From IMG/VR virus record IMGVR_UViG_3300025728_000004, positions 1 to 51,414 of that record: a DNA stretch of 51,414 nucleotides; one strand, given 5' to 3'. The stretch is from a virus. Position numbers and translations under genes: made by a program. The notes under the pieces are model-generated. The model had not been told where the DNA came from and did no database searches. It was given only the letters and a program-made list of their open reading frames with translations. Positions 8,463 to 15,765 of the stretch are shown here, in pieces. Positions within the stretch are counted from its first letter, which is position 1. Every line of letters begins with the position of its first letter.

Positions 8463-9010
8463 CAGGCAGCCTCACTATCTATCAGGCCTTCCGATTCAAG
8501 TATCTGACCAGCAATTACCAGCGCCTCGTTCACCCGGTCATCGAGGCCCTTGCGGATACTTGACCTCCAGCGGTACCGGGTTGAATCCGGCTTGCCATCA
8601 TTCCCCCAGTTGTCGAGGCTGTAGTAGGCCGCCGGCAGGACGTGCGCCGAGCGCTTGCCGTCCTGAGCCCCTGGCACTTGCGGGATTGCCCAGGTCAGAA
8701 CAGCCAGCTCGCGGAACTTCGTCGGAGCCGGCGAGCGAACTGACCGATACAGCGCCAGGATTGCTTCATGCTTCCGGTCTTCATGTGTCGAATACTTTGC
8801 TGTCAGCGCTGACCAATGCTCGGCAGGCAGGCCCTTATGAAGCCGGCCGAATACCCAGCAGTCAGTCAGGAATGCGTCCTCCTTTCCGACAATCGCCCCC
8901 TTCTGCTTTGCCGCCTGCACCTTCGGCTCGAAGTCCTGGCCGCCGGCCCCACTCATGGTTTCCGCTGCCAGCGCCCGGACGACTGCTGCGATTACGCTTC
9001 TGTAGATCAT
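8462..9010 (-). CDS. Conserved-type phage protein, candidate late-gene regulator
   Basis: This protein of 182 residues is not recognised by motif. It has an N-terminal Ala-rich helix, a central region with W, H and R residues (DCWVFGRLHKGLP, about 50-62), and a C-terminal helical part with RYRWRSSIRKGLDDRVNEAL (about 145-165). No zinc motif of lambda Q is present. The position, last in the early block behind RusA and NinG and just before the late control region, is that of antiterminator Q or Roi-type regulators. Regulation is therefore suggested by place only. Confidence 0.45.
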   Translation of the reverse strand: MIYRSVIAAVVRALAAETMSGAGGQDFEPKVQAAKQKGAIVGKEDAFLTDCWVFGRLHKGLPAEHWSALTAKYSTHEDRKHEAILALYRSVRSPAPTKFRELAVLTWAIPQVPGAQDGKRSAHVLPAAYYSLDNWGNDGKPDSTRYRWRSSIRKGLDDRVNEALVIAGQILESEGLIDSEAA

Positions 9011-9013
9011 CTA

Positions 9014-9370
9014 TCACCCCTGATATTCACTTATGCGGACCCGTACTGCTCCGCCCTTGGTTGTTGTTTCGCTCATCATGAGTTGCGGTACAAACAAACT
9101 GTCATCGACGCCCAGCGCGCCTGCGATGCCGTCGAGCAACCCCTTGCAACTGGCCAGAAGGTTGTCCAGGTCGCGGCGGCGCTTGTCCGGCGGTATGAAT
9201 TCAAGTGCCACCAGGAGGCGCCCGGCCGGGGCCTTGATTCCTGATGCCCGACAAAGGATGTGGCAGGTCGAGCGGTACGCCTTGGTCACCCGACTCTTTC
9301 TGCTCCAGTGGACGCGAGCGTTGGGGCTCAGATCCTTGTTTGGCCACGGCAGATCGAAGTAGGCAGTCAT
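9014..9370 (-). CDS. rusA: RusA-family Holliday junction resolvase
   Basis: This 118-residue dimeric endonuclease resolves Holliday junctions during phage recombination. The family's acidic catalytic centre is visible in RRRDLDNLLASCKGLLDG (Asp at about 69, 71, 80) and GALGVDDSLF (about 86-92). The N-terminal strand (YFDLPWPNKDLSPNARVHW) with its Pro-Asn-Ala-Arg element is also typical. The ribosome site is AGGGGTGATAG-like upstream of the following gene; this start overlaps the stop of the upstream Lar-like gene (ATGA at 9367-9370). Its length is normal for the family. Confidence 0.92.
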   Translation of the reverse strand: MTAYFDLPWPNKDLSPNARVHWSRKSRVTKAYRSTCHILCRASGIKAPAGRLLVALEFIPPDKRRRDLDNLLASCKGLLDGIAGALGVDDSLFVPQLMMSETTTKGGAVRVRISEYQG

Positions 9371-9693
9371 GCTTCGTTGCCCGGGTACAGGTTACGTCCA
9401 GCGCGGTCGCTCGACTCGTACAGGCTCGCGTGCCGCTTATCCCTGGCGTTCCACTTGCCGATCGCATCGAACATCACGTCGTCGTAGCTCTCAGCGTCGT
9501 AGATCTCATCCTCGGCAATCTGGCCACTGGCACCGCACTCATGGCAGTAGACGTGAGCCTCAACGCTCAGGCCGTCGTCGCCGTAGTCCGCCAGGCGCTC
9601 AACGTGCCGGATCGGGCTGAAAATGGTCTTGATGATCGTTACGGGCGGTCCGCCGCAGAATGGGCAGTCCAGCATCTTGACTTGATCGGTCAT
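9367..9693 (-). CDS. Lar-like zinc-finger protein (restriction alleviation family)
   Basis: This 108-residue protein has CPFCGG at about 10-15, CHECGA at about 50-55 and the W-N-x-R motif near 82. These together define the Lar family of small zinc-ribbon phage proteins. Rac-prophage Lar modulates type I restriction; many relatives have no tested role. It overlaps both neighbours by four bases and so is translated in a tight early-operon string with the metallophosphoesterase-like gene upstream and rusA downstream. Confidence 0.8.
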   Translation of the reverse strand: MTDQVKMLDCPFCGGPPVTIIKTIFSPIRHVERLADYGDDGLSVEAHVYCHECGASGQIAEDEIYDAESYDDVMFDAIGKWNARDKRHASLYESSDRAGRNLYPGNEA

Positions 9694-11237
9694 GCCGCAT
9701 CCCCCGCCTGATCGTTACGGAAGAACGAGCCACCGATGCAGTGGATCAGCGTCTGCTTGCCGTTTGCGTAGGTGATGTCATGTGTCCAGGTCCAGCCTGA
9801 TGGCGAGTCGGCGTTGTAGCCCATGTTCATCTTGGATGTGGTACCGACCGACCGAGCGCCGTCGACGATCTCGGCCCCGTGGCTGTGACCCTTGACGACC
9901 TTGGCGCCGATATTGGCGAAGCCCTTGGTTGATCCCCTGGCACCGTTCGGCCCCTTGTGCCCATGGAACGAATACTCGATACCGAAGCGGGAGAACGATT
10001 CAGCGGGCTTGAGCCAGCGCAGATTGCCTTGGCGCATCAGCTTGCCCATCCAATGCTGGAACGGGTCGATATAGCCGCCGTCGTGGATCGCCTGGAGCAT
10101 GACGGTCTTTGTTTCGTGGTAGACCAGGGCGTTTTCCAGGTCGTTGGCGTGCTCGGCCTTCTCCAGCCACTGCTTGAAGTGGTCGTGATGGTTCGAGTTG
10201 ACCATGACCACTTGATCGGCCAGGCCGCTGATCTCGTCCAGCACCTTGGCGGTGGCCTGCAATTCCTTGAGCACGCTGGAAGTCCCGCGCATCTGGCGCT
10301 CGAACTTCTCGAAGTATTTGCTGTGATGGCTGGCTGATCCGAAGTTGAGCACGTCATGCGCAACAATGGTCTTTGGCTTGAGCATGGCCGCCAGCTCGAC
10401 TGTAGCCTTCAGCACGCGGCGCTCGGCAACCTCGGCATGGATGTCGCCCATGGTCAGCGCTTCAGCCCGTGGCGCAGGCTCGACGCCCTTGGTGGTGTAC
10501 TTGGTCGCCAGGTCGATAAACGATCCGTCCTTGAGCGGGCAGATCTGCCGGGTGTGTGCATGGTCACCGCTGACCTCGACCACGCAGGCGCCGAGCGTAT
10601 GGTGGAACTGACCCTTGGCCCCGGCATTGGTGTCGCTGTAGTTCTCGACGGTGCAGGCGCCCGTGGTCATGACCAGCTTGGCCGGGCTGCCCATCTTGGA
10701 TGCGACGGACTTCAGCGCGATTTTGGTGTGACCAAGGATCGCCGAGTCAGTGCCGCTCACTGTCAGCCAGCCTTGCAACGGACTGATGGCGGTCGGCTGG
10801 ATCTTGATGTCGGCCAGAACGACCAGACTCTTGGCAATCCGGGTGCGCTCATGCGTCAGGTACGGGACAAGGCGGTCATCCCACCATTCGTCCGTGCCGT
10901 CTTCGTTGCGGCTGGTCGGGTTGCGGTACCGCATCGGGATAACGATCAGTTGAGCGCCGCGCAGTGCACAGTAGAGCTGCAGCGTCTTCATGAACCCGGC
11001 GTGCGCCTTGGTGGCGTTTACCGCGGCGGTGACGACGAAGGTCTTGGAGTTGGTGGCGTCGATGGTCTTGGCAGATGCTTGGGCGACTGGGCGTGCCGGC
11101 GACGGCTCCAGGCCGGTCAGCTTGGCCTTGCGCGACCACACCGTGCGCTCGTTCATGCCGAAGTGCTCAGCGGTCTGCGCCACGGTCATGGTTGCCAGTG
11201 CTTCCTTCAGCTGCTCGTCGGTCGCCTTCGCCTTCAT
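9690..11237 (-). CDS. Metallophosphoesterase-like protein with N-terminal helix-turn-helix
   Basis: This 515-residue protein begins with a resolvase-like helix-turn-helix (residues 7-42, with ALATMTVAQTAEHFGMNERT). The large second part carries the metal-binding signature of calcineurin-like phosphoesterases: GDIHAE (about 268), an N-H-H-D block in VNSNHHDHF (about 345) and GHSHGAE (about 454). Such enzymes hydrolyse phosphodiesters in nucleic acids or nucleotides. The order of motifs and the DNA-binding head suggest action on DNA. Large phage proteins of this kind have been compared with the T5 A1 protein; I could not verify that here. It overlaps its neighbours by four bases. Confidence 0.65.
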   Translation of the reverse strand: MKAKATDEQLKEALATMTVAQTAEHFGMNERTVWSRKAKLTGLEPSPARPVAQASAKTIDATNSKTFVVTAAVNATKAHAGFMKTLQLYCALRGAQLIVIPMRYRNPTSRNEDGTDEWWDDRLVPYLTHERTRIAKSLVVLADIKIQPTAISPLQGWLTVSGTDSAILGHTKIALKSVASKMGSPAKLVMTTGACTVENYSDTNAGAKGQFHHTLGACVVEVSGDHAHTRQICPLKDGSFIDLATKYTTKGVEPAPRAEALTMGDIHAEVAERRVLKATVELAAMLKPKTIVAHDVLNFGSASHHSKYFEKFERQMRGTSSVLKELQATAKVLDEISGLADQVVMVNSNHHDHFKQWLEKAEHANDLENALVYHETKTVMLQAIHDGGYIDPFQHWMGKLMRQGNLRWLKPAESFSRFGIEYSFHGHKGPNGARGSTKGFANIGAKVVKGHSHGAEIVDGARSVGTTSKMNMGYNADSPSGWTWTHDITYANGKQTLIHCIGGSFFRNDQAGDAA

Positions 11238-11674
11238 TGGTCGGCCGCCTTCGCGATGGTGTAGTGCTCTGGATTCTTGCCCGCGTGGATAGCCTTCAGG
11301 CGATCGACGTGAGGCGTGAGGCTATTGATCAGGTCTCGATAGCCGCCTGGGTGCATACGGTCATCATTCAGTTTGCCGGCCGCCTCGGCGTCAACGATGA
11401 TCGCCAGACAGGCCAGGGCGTGCGCCAAGTGAGGCAGGCCGCTGTCCGGGTCTACGCTCTCCCCCTCGAACCATGCGTTCAAGTGACGGCTTGCCGCGTC
11501 GTAGTAGATCGATGCGCGAATGCCTACGGCCCGGAAGTTGGATCGCCCGTACTTCAGCATGCCGTCGAGCAAGCCGAGGCTGCCCAGGGCGGTAGCCGTT
11601 ACAGGCCAAAGGTGAAGTGGGATTTTCCCGCTGCCAACAAGATCCTTCGGATTCGATGGTTTCAACTCGCTCAT
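11234..11674 (-). CDS. dATP/dGTP diphosphohydrolase-like protein (DUF5664 type)
   Basis: This 146-residue all-helical protein has the pattern of the phage dATP/dGTP diphosphohydrolase N-domain family. It has NPKDLVGSGKIPLHLWP near the start, KYGRSNFRAVGIRASIYYDAASRHL at about 62-86, and DSGLPHLAHALACLAIIVDAE at about 100-120. The E/D-x-x-x-D and H residues there would hold metal and purine dNTP substrate. In phages such proteins adjust the purine nucleotide pool; the family name is from memory. It overlaps the DUF4406-like gene, another nucleotide-related protein. Confidence 0.7.
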   Translation of the reverse strand: MSELKPSNPKDLVGSGKIPLHLWPVTATALGSLGLLDGMLKYGRSNFRAVGIRASIYYDAASRHLNAWFEGESVDPDSGLPHLAHALACLAIIVDAEAAGKLNDDRMHPGGYRDLINSLTPHVDRLKAIHAGKNPEHYTIAKAADQ

Positions 11675-12018
11675 GCTGCCACCCGGGCTTCTGCTTCGAT
11701 GATTTCCATACCCAAACGGGTAGCGATCAGCACTTCAAGTTGCGCGCCTTTCGACTGCTCCCAGCCCGGCAGCAGATAGACAGATCCGCACAGACCGATG
11801 CGAGTCAGGTCATAGGCCAGGTAGTCCGCCCATTCAGCGCCATCGACAAGGCCATGCTCGGCAGGATTCTCGACTCTCCAGCCAGAGCACCGCAGCATTT
11901 CGGCGGCCTGATTGAAGGCCGGAAAGTTGAAGTCCTCGATGCCGGTCATTGGCCCGGCTACGTAGATTCGGTTTGCTCGCTCATGGCGAAGAGAAACACC
12001 TGGCTTTACCTGACTCAT
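11671..12018 (-). CDS. DUF4406 / nucleoside 2-deoxyribosyltransferase-like protein
   Basis: This 115-residue Rossmann-like protein begins, after a short leader, with the family signature IYVAGPMTGIEDFNFPAF. It continues with an acidic D-x-x-x-D segment (EWADYLAYDLTRIGLC) and ends with a SKGAQLEVLIATRLGM helix. The fold is that of nucleoside deoxyribosyltransferases, but phage members are uncharacterised. ATG 12018 is preferred to the GTG at 12027 because GGGAG lies eight bases before it. Operator 12068-12085 lies just upstream. Confidence 0.72.
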   Translation of the reverse strand: MSQVKPGVSLRHERANRIYVAGPMTGIEDFNFPAFNQAAEMLRCSGWRVENPAEHGLVDGAEWADYLAYDLTRIGLCGSVYLLPGWEQSKGAQLEVLIATRLGMEIIEAEARVAA

Positions 12019-12067
12019 TCGGTCCACTCCCTGTTTGTTTGCCTACGCGCGCTATCATATCCGATAC

Positions 12068-12085
12068 AGTCCCTCTGTAGGGACC
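12068..12085. promoter_or_regulatory. 18-bp operator, class I
   Basis: AGTCCCTCTGTAGGGACC is a near-perfect palindrome between the small membrane protein gene and the DUF4406-like gene. On the minus strand a weak -35 (TTACGG) and TATCGG flank it with a 17-base gap, so it may cover an internal promoter that boosts the nucleotide/recombination genes. Confidence 0.65.
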
Positions 12086-12107
12086 GTAATAATCAGAATG
12101 CCATCAC

Positions 12108-12311
12108 TTATTTTCGGCGCGCTATTCGCCATTGCTTGAACTGCCAAAATGCGATCCCGGCTGGCCACAGCGCTGTCACACCGGTCATCGTCATCGGCAG
12201 ACCGTAGATATCCCGAAGTCGCCAAACGTGCCCGCCAAAAATGAACTCAACGATCATTCCCGCCCAGGTGATCAGCCCGACGATGGCGTACGCGATCAAA
12301 AAAGCGCTCAT
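12108..12311 (-). CDS. Small membrane protein
   Basis: This 67-residue protein has two hydrophobic helices (about 3-25 and 40-58) and a basic C-terminus (KQWRIARRK), so both ends probably face the cytoplasm. AAGG precedes the ATG. It overlaps the upstream zinc-motif gene by four bases. No function can be given; it is not a clear holin because it lies in the early block. Confidence 0.55.
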   Translation of the reverse strand: MSAFLIAYAIVGLITWAGMIVEFIFGGHVWRLRDIYGLPMTMTGVTALWPAGIAFWQFKQWRIARRK

Positions 12312-12466
12312 GCCTTGTTCTCCCTCGCAAACCGCATCTGCCGCGCCCGACTGCACTTCGCATGACTGCCAGCGGCGCGAGACTTGCCGCACTCGGTACA
12401 TTTGGTTTTGGTGACGTACCAGGGCGATGGCGCTGGCTGCTGGAACATGGATGGGCGGCGGTTCAT
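12308..12466 (-). CDS. Small zinc-motif protein
   Basis: This 52-residue basic protein has CTEC at about 23-26 and further Cys and His residues (SHAKCSRAR), which could form one zinc ribbon. The start at ATG 12466 is supported by GGAAGG seven bases upstream; ATG 12481 is a possible longer form. It is packed between two membrane proteins with four-base overlaps, and its function is unknown. Confidence 0.55.
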   Translation of the reverse strand: MNRRPSMFQQPAPSPWYVTKTKCTECGKSRAAGSHAKCSRARQMRFARENKA

Positions 12467-12678
12467 GGCCGGCCCTTCCATTTCGATTTCGCCTTCTCCC
12501 ACAGCTTCACAAGCGGATATAGGATCGGGAATGTCAGCGGGAACGACAGAACCAAAAGATGGGCAGCCATACCGACCGCGCTCTCGGCGGCGTCGTTTAG
12601 CTCGGTCCAGTAGTTGGTGAATGATCGCTTGTAGAGCTTCCAGAATTCTTTCATGGTCGTTTTATCCACTCCGCTCAC
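12463..12678 (-). CDS. Small membrane protein
   Basis: The product is up to 71 residues with one long hydrophobic segment (MAAHLLVLSFPLTFPILYPL, about 37-56). A charged Lys-rich tail (WEKAKSKWKGRP) follows. The GTG at 12678 overlaps the NinG stop as GTGA, which suggests coupled translation; ATG 12654 would give 63 residues. Function unknown; it may act at the inner membrane early in infection. Confidence 0.5.
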   Translation of the reverse strand: MSGVDKTTMKEFWKLYKRSFTNYWTELNDAAESAVGMAAHLLVLSFPLTFPILYPLVKLWEKAKSKWKGRP

Positions 12679-13271
12679 GCGGTAGCTCTCTTCAGTTCAC
12701 GGGCCAGCGCCCGGTAGTGGGCCTTGATGGCTTTCAGGTCATCGACGGTGTACTTGCGGACGGACTGATCAGCCTCCAGCGCGTCGACAGCCTCCAGGCC
12801 GATGCGCGCGATCAGGCCAATGCGGTAATCCACGGCATTGCCGGAAAGGAATCGGTTGTCCTGCTTGTTTTGGGCGTGGCAGTTGCGCTCATCGAAGCGC
12901 AAGTGAGGCGCCGATCCGACGCTGCGATAGTGCCCGGCATCCACCGCGTTACCGCTCCAGTCCAATGGCTTGCCGCTGGATATGCAGGCGTGCCCGGCCA
13001 GTTGGTCGCGCAGGCGGATGTAGGCATTGAAGGCGATCTGGGTCTCGCGCATGTGCTCGCCGCGGGACTTCAGTCGCTCCTTCTGCGCCTTGACCTCCTT
13101 TCGCCCTACTTCTGCCAGAGCCTTACGCGCCTTCACCTCGTTCACGTCCTTGATGGCCAGTCCGCACTTAGGGCTGCACACGGCCTGACCCAGGCGCTGC
13201 GGAGGGAAGCTGACGCCGCATGCCGGGTTCTTGCAGGTCTTAGGCTTGGGTTGTTTGGCAGGGAGACTCAT
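12675..13271 (-). CDS. ninG: Recombination protein NinG
   Basis: This 198-residue homologue of lambda NinG (Rap) is an endonuclease that promotes recombination between phage and other DNA. It begins with a basic region and a zinc motif, CKNPACGVSF and then CSPKCG (about 14-40). A coiled helix follows, then the family core with HACISSGKPLDWSGNAVDAGHYRS (about 92-117) and RFDERNCHAQNKQDN (about 124-138), rich in Cys, His and Asn. Length and layout match the family. Its start overlaps the previous stop (TGATG). Confidence 0.93.
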   Translation of the reverse strand: MSLPAKQPKPKTCKNPACGVSFPPQRLGQAVCSPKCGLAIKDVNEVKARKALAEVGRKEVKAQKERLKSRGEHMRETQIAFNAYIRLRDQLAGHACISSGKPLDWSGNAVDAGHYRSVGSAPHLRFDERNCHAQNKQDNRFLSGNAVDYRIGLIARIGLEAVDALEADQSVRKYTVDDLKAIKAHYRALARELKRATA

Positions 13272-13483
13272 CAGTAGCCGCCTCGCATGCGCCGCTCTTT
13301 GGCTGCCCGTTTCTTCGCGCCCTTTCCTCGGCCGCCACCCTGGAACGGGTTTTCATTCGGCTGCCCCGGCTCAAGAAGAGCGGGAAATTCCACAACCGAG
13401 ACTCTTGCAAGAGACCCTATAGCAAGGCCAATCCTTCGCGCTATTCCGTGCGATCCACCACCAATAATCAAAACGTCCTTCAT
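13271..13483 (-). CDS. Small hypothetical protein with Gly-rich start
   Basis: This 70-residue protein begins MKDVLIIGGGSHGIARRIG, which resembles the nucleotide-binding loop at the start of a Rossmann fold. It is far too short for a full domain and ends in a very basic Gly/Lys/Arg tail. A DNA- or RNA-binding accessory role is possible. It overlaps the upstream gene by four bases and NinG by one base. Confidence 0.5.
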   Translation of the reverse strand: MKDVLIIGGGSHGIARRIGLAIGSLARVSVVEFPALLEPGQPNENPFQGGGRGKGAKKRAAKERRMRGGY

Positions 13484-14007
13484 GCCGTCTCCCTGAACCC
13501 TTCAAATTCCGCCATTTCGGTCAATCGCTCTTCTGTGAGCGTCGGCCAGTCCTTCAGCACCAGGTAACCGCAGACCTTCGCCCAGAAGTCCTGAAACACT
13601 TCCTCGCCCATCGAGTCGTAGGACAGGCTCTGCGGGCGCTTGATGATCAGCGAACCGATGCCGGGCACTTCGAGCAGGTCTTCTTCGCAGTAGATGCCCG
13701 ACTCGGTTTGCAGCGCCTTGATGGCCGCGTGCGACTGCTTGCCGCTGAATCGGTCGATGTTCTGCGCCAGGATCTTGCCCAGGCCGTGGACCAGCTTGTT
13801 GAACCGCTCGTTGCGCGGCTGCTTCAGGTCGGCTCTGACCTTGGCGTTCCACCGGTAACCCTTCTCGCCCAGGATCGACTTGTCGGCATCCGAGGCCGGC
13901 ACGAACGCCGCCACCTCATTGCCCGTCGCCGGGTCGATCATCTTCCTGAGCATCAGGTAGACCGGCATTGGCTTTGGCTTTGGCGCCGCCTTCGGAGCGC
14001 TAGCCAT
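13480..14007 (-). CDS. DUF1367-like phage protein (ninB position)
   Basis: This 175-residue protein starts at ATG 14007, followed by a Lys/Pro-rich leader (ASAPKAAPKPKPMPVYLM). It then has the DUF1367-like pattern of alternating helices with KGYRWNAKVRADLKQPRN (about 46-63) and a C-terminal SYDSMGEEVFQDFWAKVCGY segment (about 132-151). Such genes lie in the lambda nin-type region next to NinG and RusA and are thought to help replication or recombination. The family name is from memory. The upstream 35-residue gene overlaps its start. Confidence 0.55.
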   Translation of the reverse strand: MASAPKAAPKPKPMPVYLMLRKMIDPATGNEVAAFVPASDADKSILGEKGYRWNAKVRADLKQPRNERFNKLVHGLGKILAQNIDRFSGKQSHAAIKALQTESGIYCEEDLLEVPGIGSLIIKRPQSLSYDSMGEEVFQDFWAKVCGYLVLKDWPTLTEERLTEMAEFEGFRETA

Positions 14008-14107
14008 GCCTGAACACCTCGTCAAACTTGCGCTTTTGGCGCTGAGCCTTCCCAATCAGATGGCCAAGTGGGAGCTGGATTGCCAGCCAGAGAGCGAGCC
14101 CGATCAT
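14000..14107 (-). CDS. 35-residue membrane peptide
   Basis: This very short gene has an ATG that overlaps the upstream stop as ATGA and a TAG that overlaps the next start. The product is MIGLALWLAIQLPLGHLIG followed by a basic tail (KAQRQKRKFDEVF). It has one membrane helix and a positive cytoplasmic end. The exact fit between two genes supports it as real, although it is short. The role is unknown. Confidence 0.55.
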   Translation of the reverse strand: MIGLALWLAIQLPLGHLIGKAQRQKRKFDEVFRHG

Positions 14108-14481
14108 GGCGTCACCTTCCCGGTACCGGCGCATTTGTTGCAGTTGGTCGATGGCGCCTCGTCGATGCCGGTCGATATGGTTCCCCAGCCTTCGCAGTCA
14201 GCGCAGACCTTCTGGGCTTGAGGCTTTTCCGTGCTGTCGGTCATCTGATTGCCGGACAGAAACGCAATAATCTGCTTGCGCTGGTCGTCGTCCTGATTCA
14301 GCCAGCGAGCCATGCGAATGCTTGCCGTGTGCAGCAAGCGCTCAGCCGTTTCGAGCCGGGCAATGGCTGCGTCGTAGTCGGCTGCCATGACGTACATAGA
14401 CATCGACGGGTACAGGGCGCGCATGGTTGGGGTTGCCTCGACCAGGTAGCTGATGTGCCCGTAGCGCTTAACTTCACTCAT
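14104..14481 (-). CDS. Hypothetical protein with C-terminal zinc ribbon
   Basis: This 125-residue protein has a C-terminal pair of CxxC motifs (CADCEGWG near 93 and CNKCAGTG near 114), spaced like a DnaJ-type zinc centre. The start at 14481 has AAGGGTGG eight bases upstream and overlaps the stop of the preceding gene. The N-terminal half is helical. The same CxxCxGxG style recurs in the neighbouring larger gene. Function unknown. Confidence 0.6.
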   Translation of the reverse strand: MSEVKRYGHISYLVEATPTMRALYPSMSMYVMAADYDAAIARLETAERLLHTASIRMARWLNQDDDQRKQIIAFLSGNQMTDSTEKPQAQKVCADCEGWGTISTGIDEAPSTNCNKCAGTGKVTP

Positions 14482-15562
14482 CGCAGCCACCCTTCGCAGC
14501 CTGATCCCGGTCATAGTCCTGATCGCCGCGCTCAACGCATACGCCGGGGCAGTGGGGCTGATCGCATTCGATGCAGGTCTTTTGCTTGGCCGCTTCGATT
14601 GCCGCGATCCGGCGCTTTGCCTTGTTGCCGCTGCCGGGGGTGAAGTCGGGGATGTCATCCGCTGCGTATTGCTTCGGCGCATTCATCACCCCGGCCTCGA
14701 CAGCCCGCTCGATAACGCTCGGCCCGCACTCAGGGCAGTCATGGGCGCTGTCTTCGGTTTCGATGTGGCCCCAGTCGCCGCAGGATTCGCACTTGCCCGG
14801 CTCTACGATGGAGGATAGGGCGGCGTCGATCTCGGCCATGAGAGTTGCCGGCAGGTCAAAGTCTGCTTCGCCTTCGTCGCAATGCTGCTCACGGACTGCC
14901 ATCAGGCATCGGCGCAGCAGCGCATCCCGCTCGGCCAGTCTCTTCTCCAGATCCTTGCTCAAGTCGAAGAACGAGCGGCGCGATTGTTCGGTACTGGCCA
15001 GCTGGGCGCGCACCGAATTGAGGTTGATGGTCAGAATGTCGATTTGCTTGGATAGGTGTTCCTCGACATGCTCGCCAGCTGCAGCGAGCAGCGCAGACTC
15101 ACCATCATCACGCGACTCACCGTCCGCACTGTGAGTACCATTATCACCATCCCACTCCAGCGCGCCGGGGATGGTCAGGTGGGCGGCGGGTTGTGCGTCC
15201 AGCGGGCCGAAGCTTGCGAAGCCACCAACGCCCAGGATGCAGTCGAGGGAGTCGCTGCCGGTGCCGGTGCATTGCGGCACTTCGGGCGACGCATTGGCCT
15301 GCCCATCTTTCCAGGCTGAGCCCAGCGACTGGATGGCGTAGCTGTCCAACTCGGCAGGGAATCGGCCTTTCAGGAAGGTCGCGAATGCTTGCTGATCGCT
15401 CGGCGTCCAGTTTTCCAGCAGGCTTTCAATCGATGGCGGCACCGGTGCGGCCTTGATCATCGAGCGGTATAGGGCAGCAGCAAGATCAGGGTGCATACAT
15501 ACTGCAAGCCGTTGTTCGCTGGTCGGCTCAACCGGTACAAACTTCCATTCTGTAGCGCTCAT
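14474..15562 (-). CDS. Ea-type mosaic phage protein with zinc motifs
   Basis: This 362-residue protein is of the composite early accessory type. It has an N-terminal WKFVPVEPTSEQRLA module, found in many phage proteins that describe themselves only as hypothetical. A central coiled coil (about 170-215, LSKQIDILTINLNSVRAQLA) follows, and then two Cys clusters (CESCGDWGH and CPEC at about 258-280; CIECDQPHCPGVC at about 330-342). Such proteins swap modules between phages. It overlaps the HTH gene upstream by four bases. No enzymatic motif is visible. Confidence 0.55.
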   Translation of the reverse strand: MSATEWKFVPVEPTSEQRLAVCMHPDLAAALYRSMIKAAPVPPSIESLLENWTPSDQQAFATFLKGRFPAELDSYAIQSLGSAWKDGQANASPEVPQCTGTGSDSLDCILGVGGFASFGPLDAQPAAHLTIPGALEWDGDNGTHSADGESRDDGESALLAAAGEHVEEHLSKQIDILTINLNSVRAQLASTEQSRRSFFDLSKDLEKRLAERDALLRRCLMAVREQHCDEGEADFDLPATLMAEIDAALSSIVEPGKCESCGDWGHIETEDSAHDCPECGPSVIERAVEAGVMNAPKQYAADDIPDFTPGSGNKAKRRIAAIEAAKQKTCIECDQPHCPGVCVERGDQDYDRDQAAKGGCDE

Positions 15563-15765
15563 TTCACTACCCCGTATTTAACAAGACACTCCAGCGCGTA
15601 CTGCGCCGGGTAGGACCACTTGATCTTGCCGCCGAGCCAGTCGCCGATCGTTCGGTGACCTACGCCCAATGCCGCGGCCGCTTCCTTCTGCGTCATCCCG
15701 GACGATGCGATCAGCTGCCTGATGTGCGCCGGGTCACTGCTTAACTTGCTTGGGTCCAGCTTCAT
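15559..15765 (-). CDS. Helix-turn-helix regulator
   Basis: This 68-residue protein has a clear lambda-repressor-type helix-turn-helix at about 16-42: IASSGMTQKEAAAALGVGHR then TIGDWLGGKIKW. It is small enough to be a Cro-like or excisionase-like regulator. It sits in an operon immediately downstream of the methyltransferase-like gene and is a candidate for binding one of the dispersed operators, but nothing in the sequence proves which site it recognises. Confidence 0.7.
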   Translation of the reverse strand: MKLDPSKLSSDPAHIRQLIASSGMTQKEAAAALGVGHRTIGDWLGGKIKWSYPAQYALECLVKYGVVK

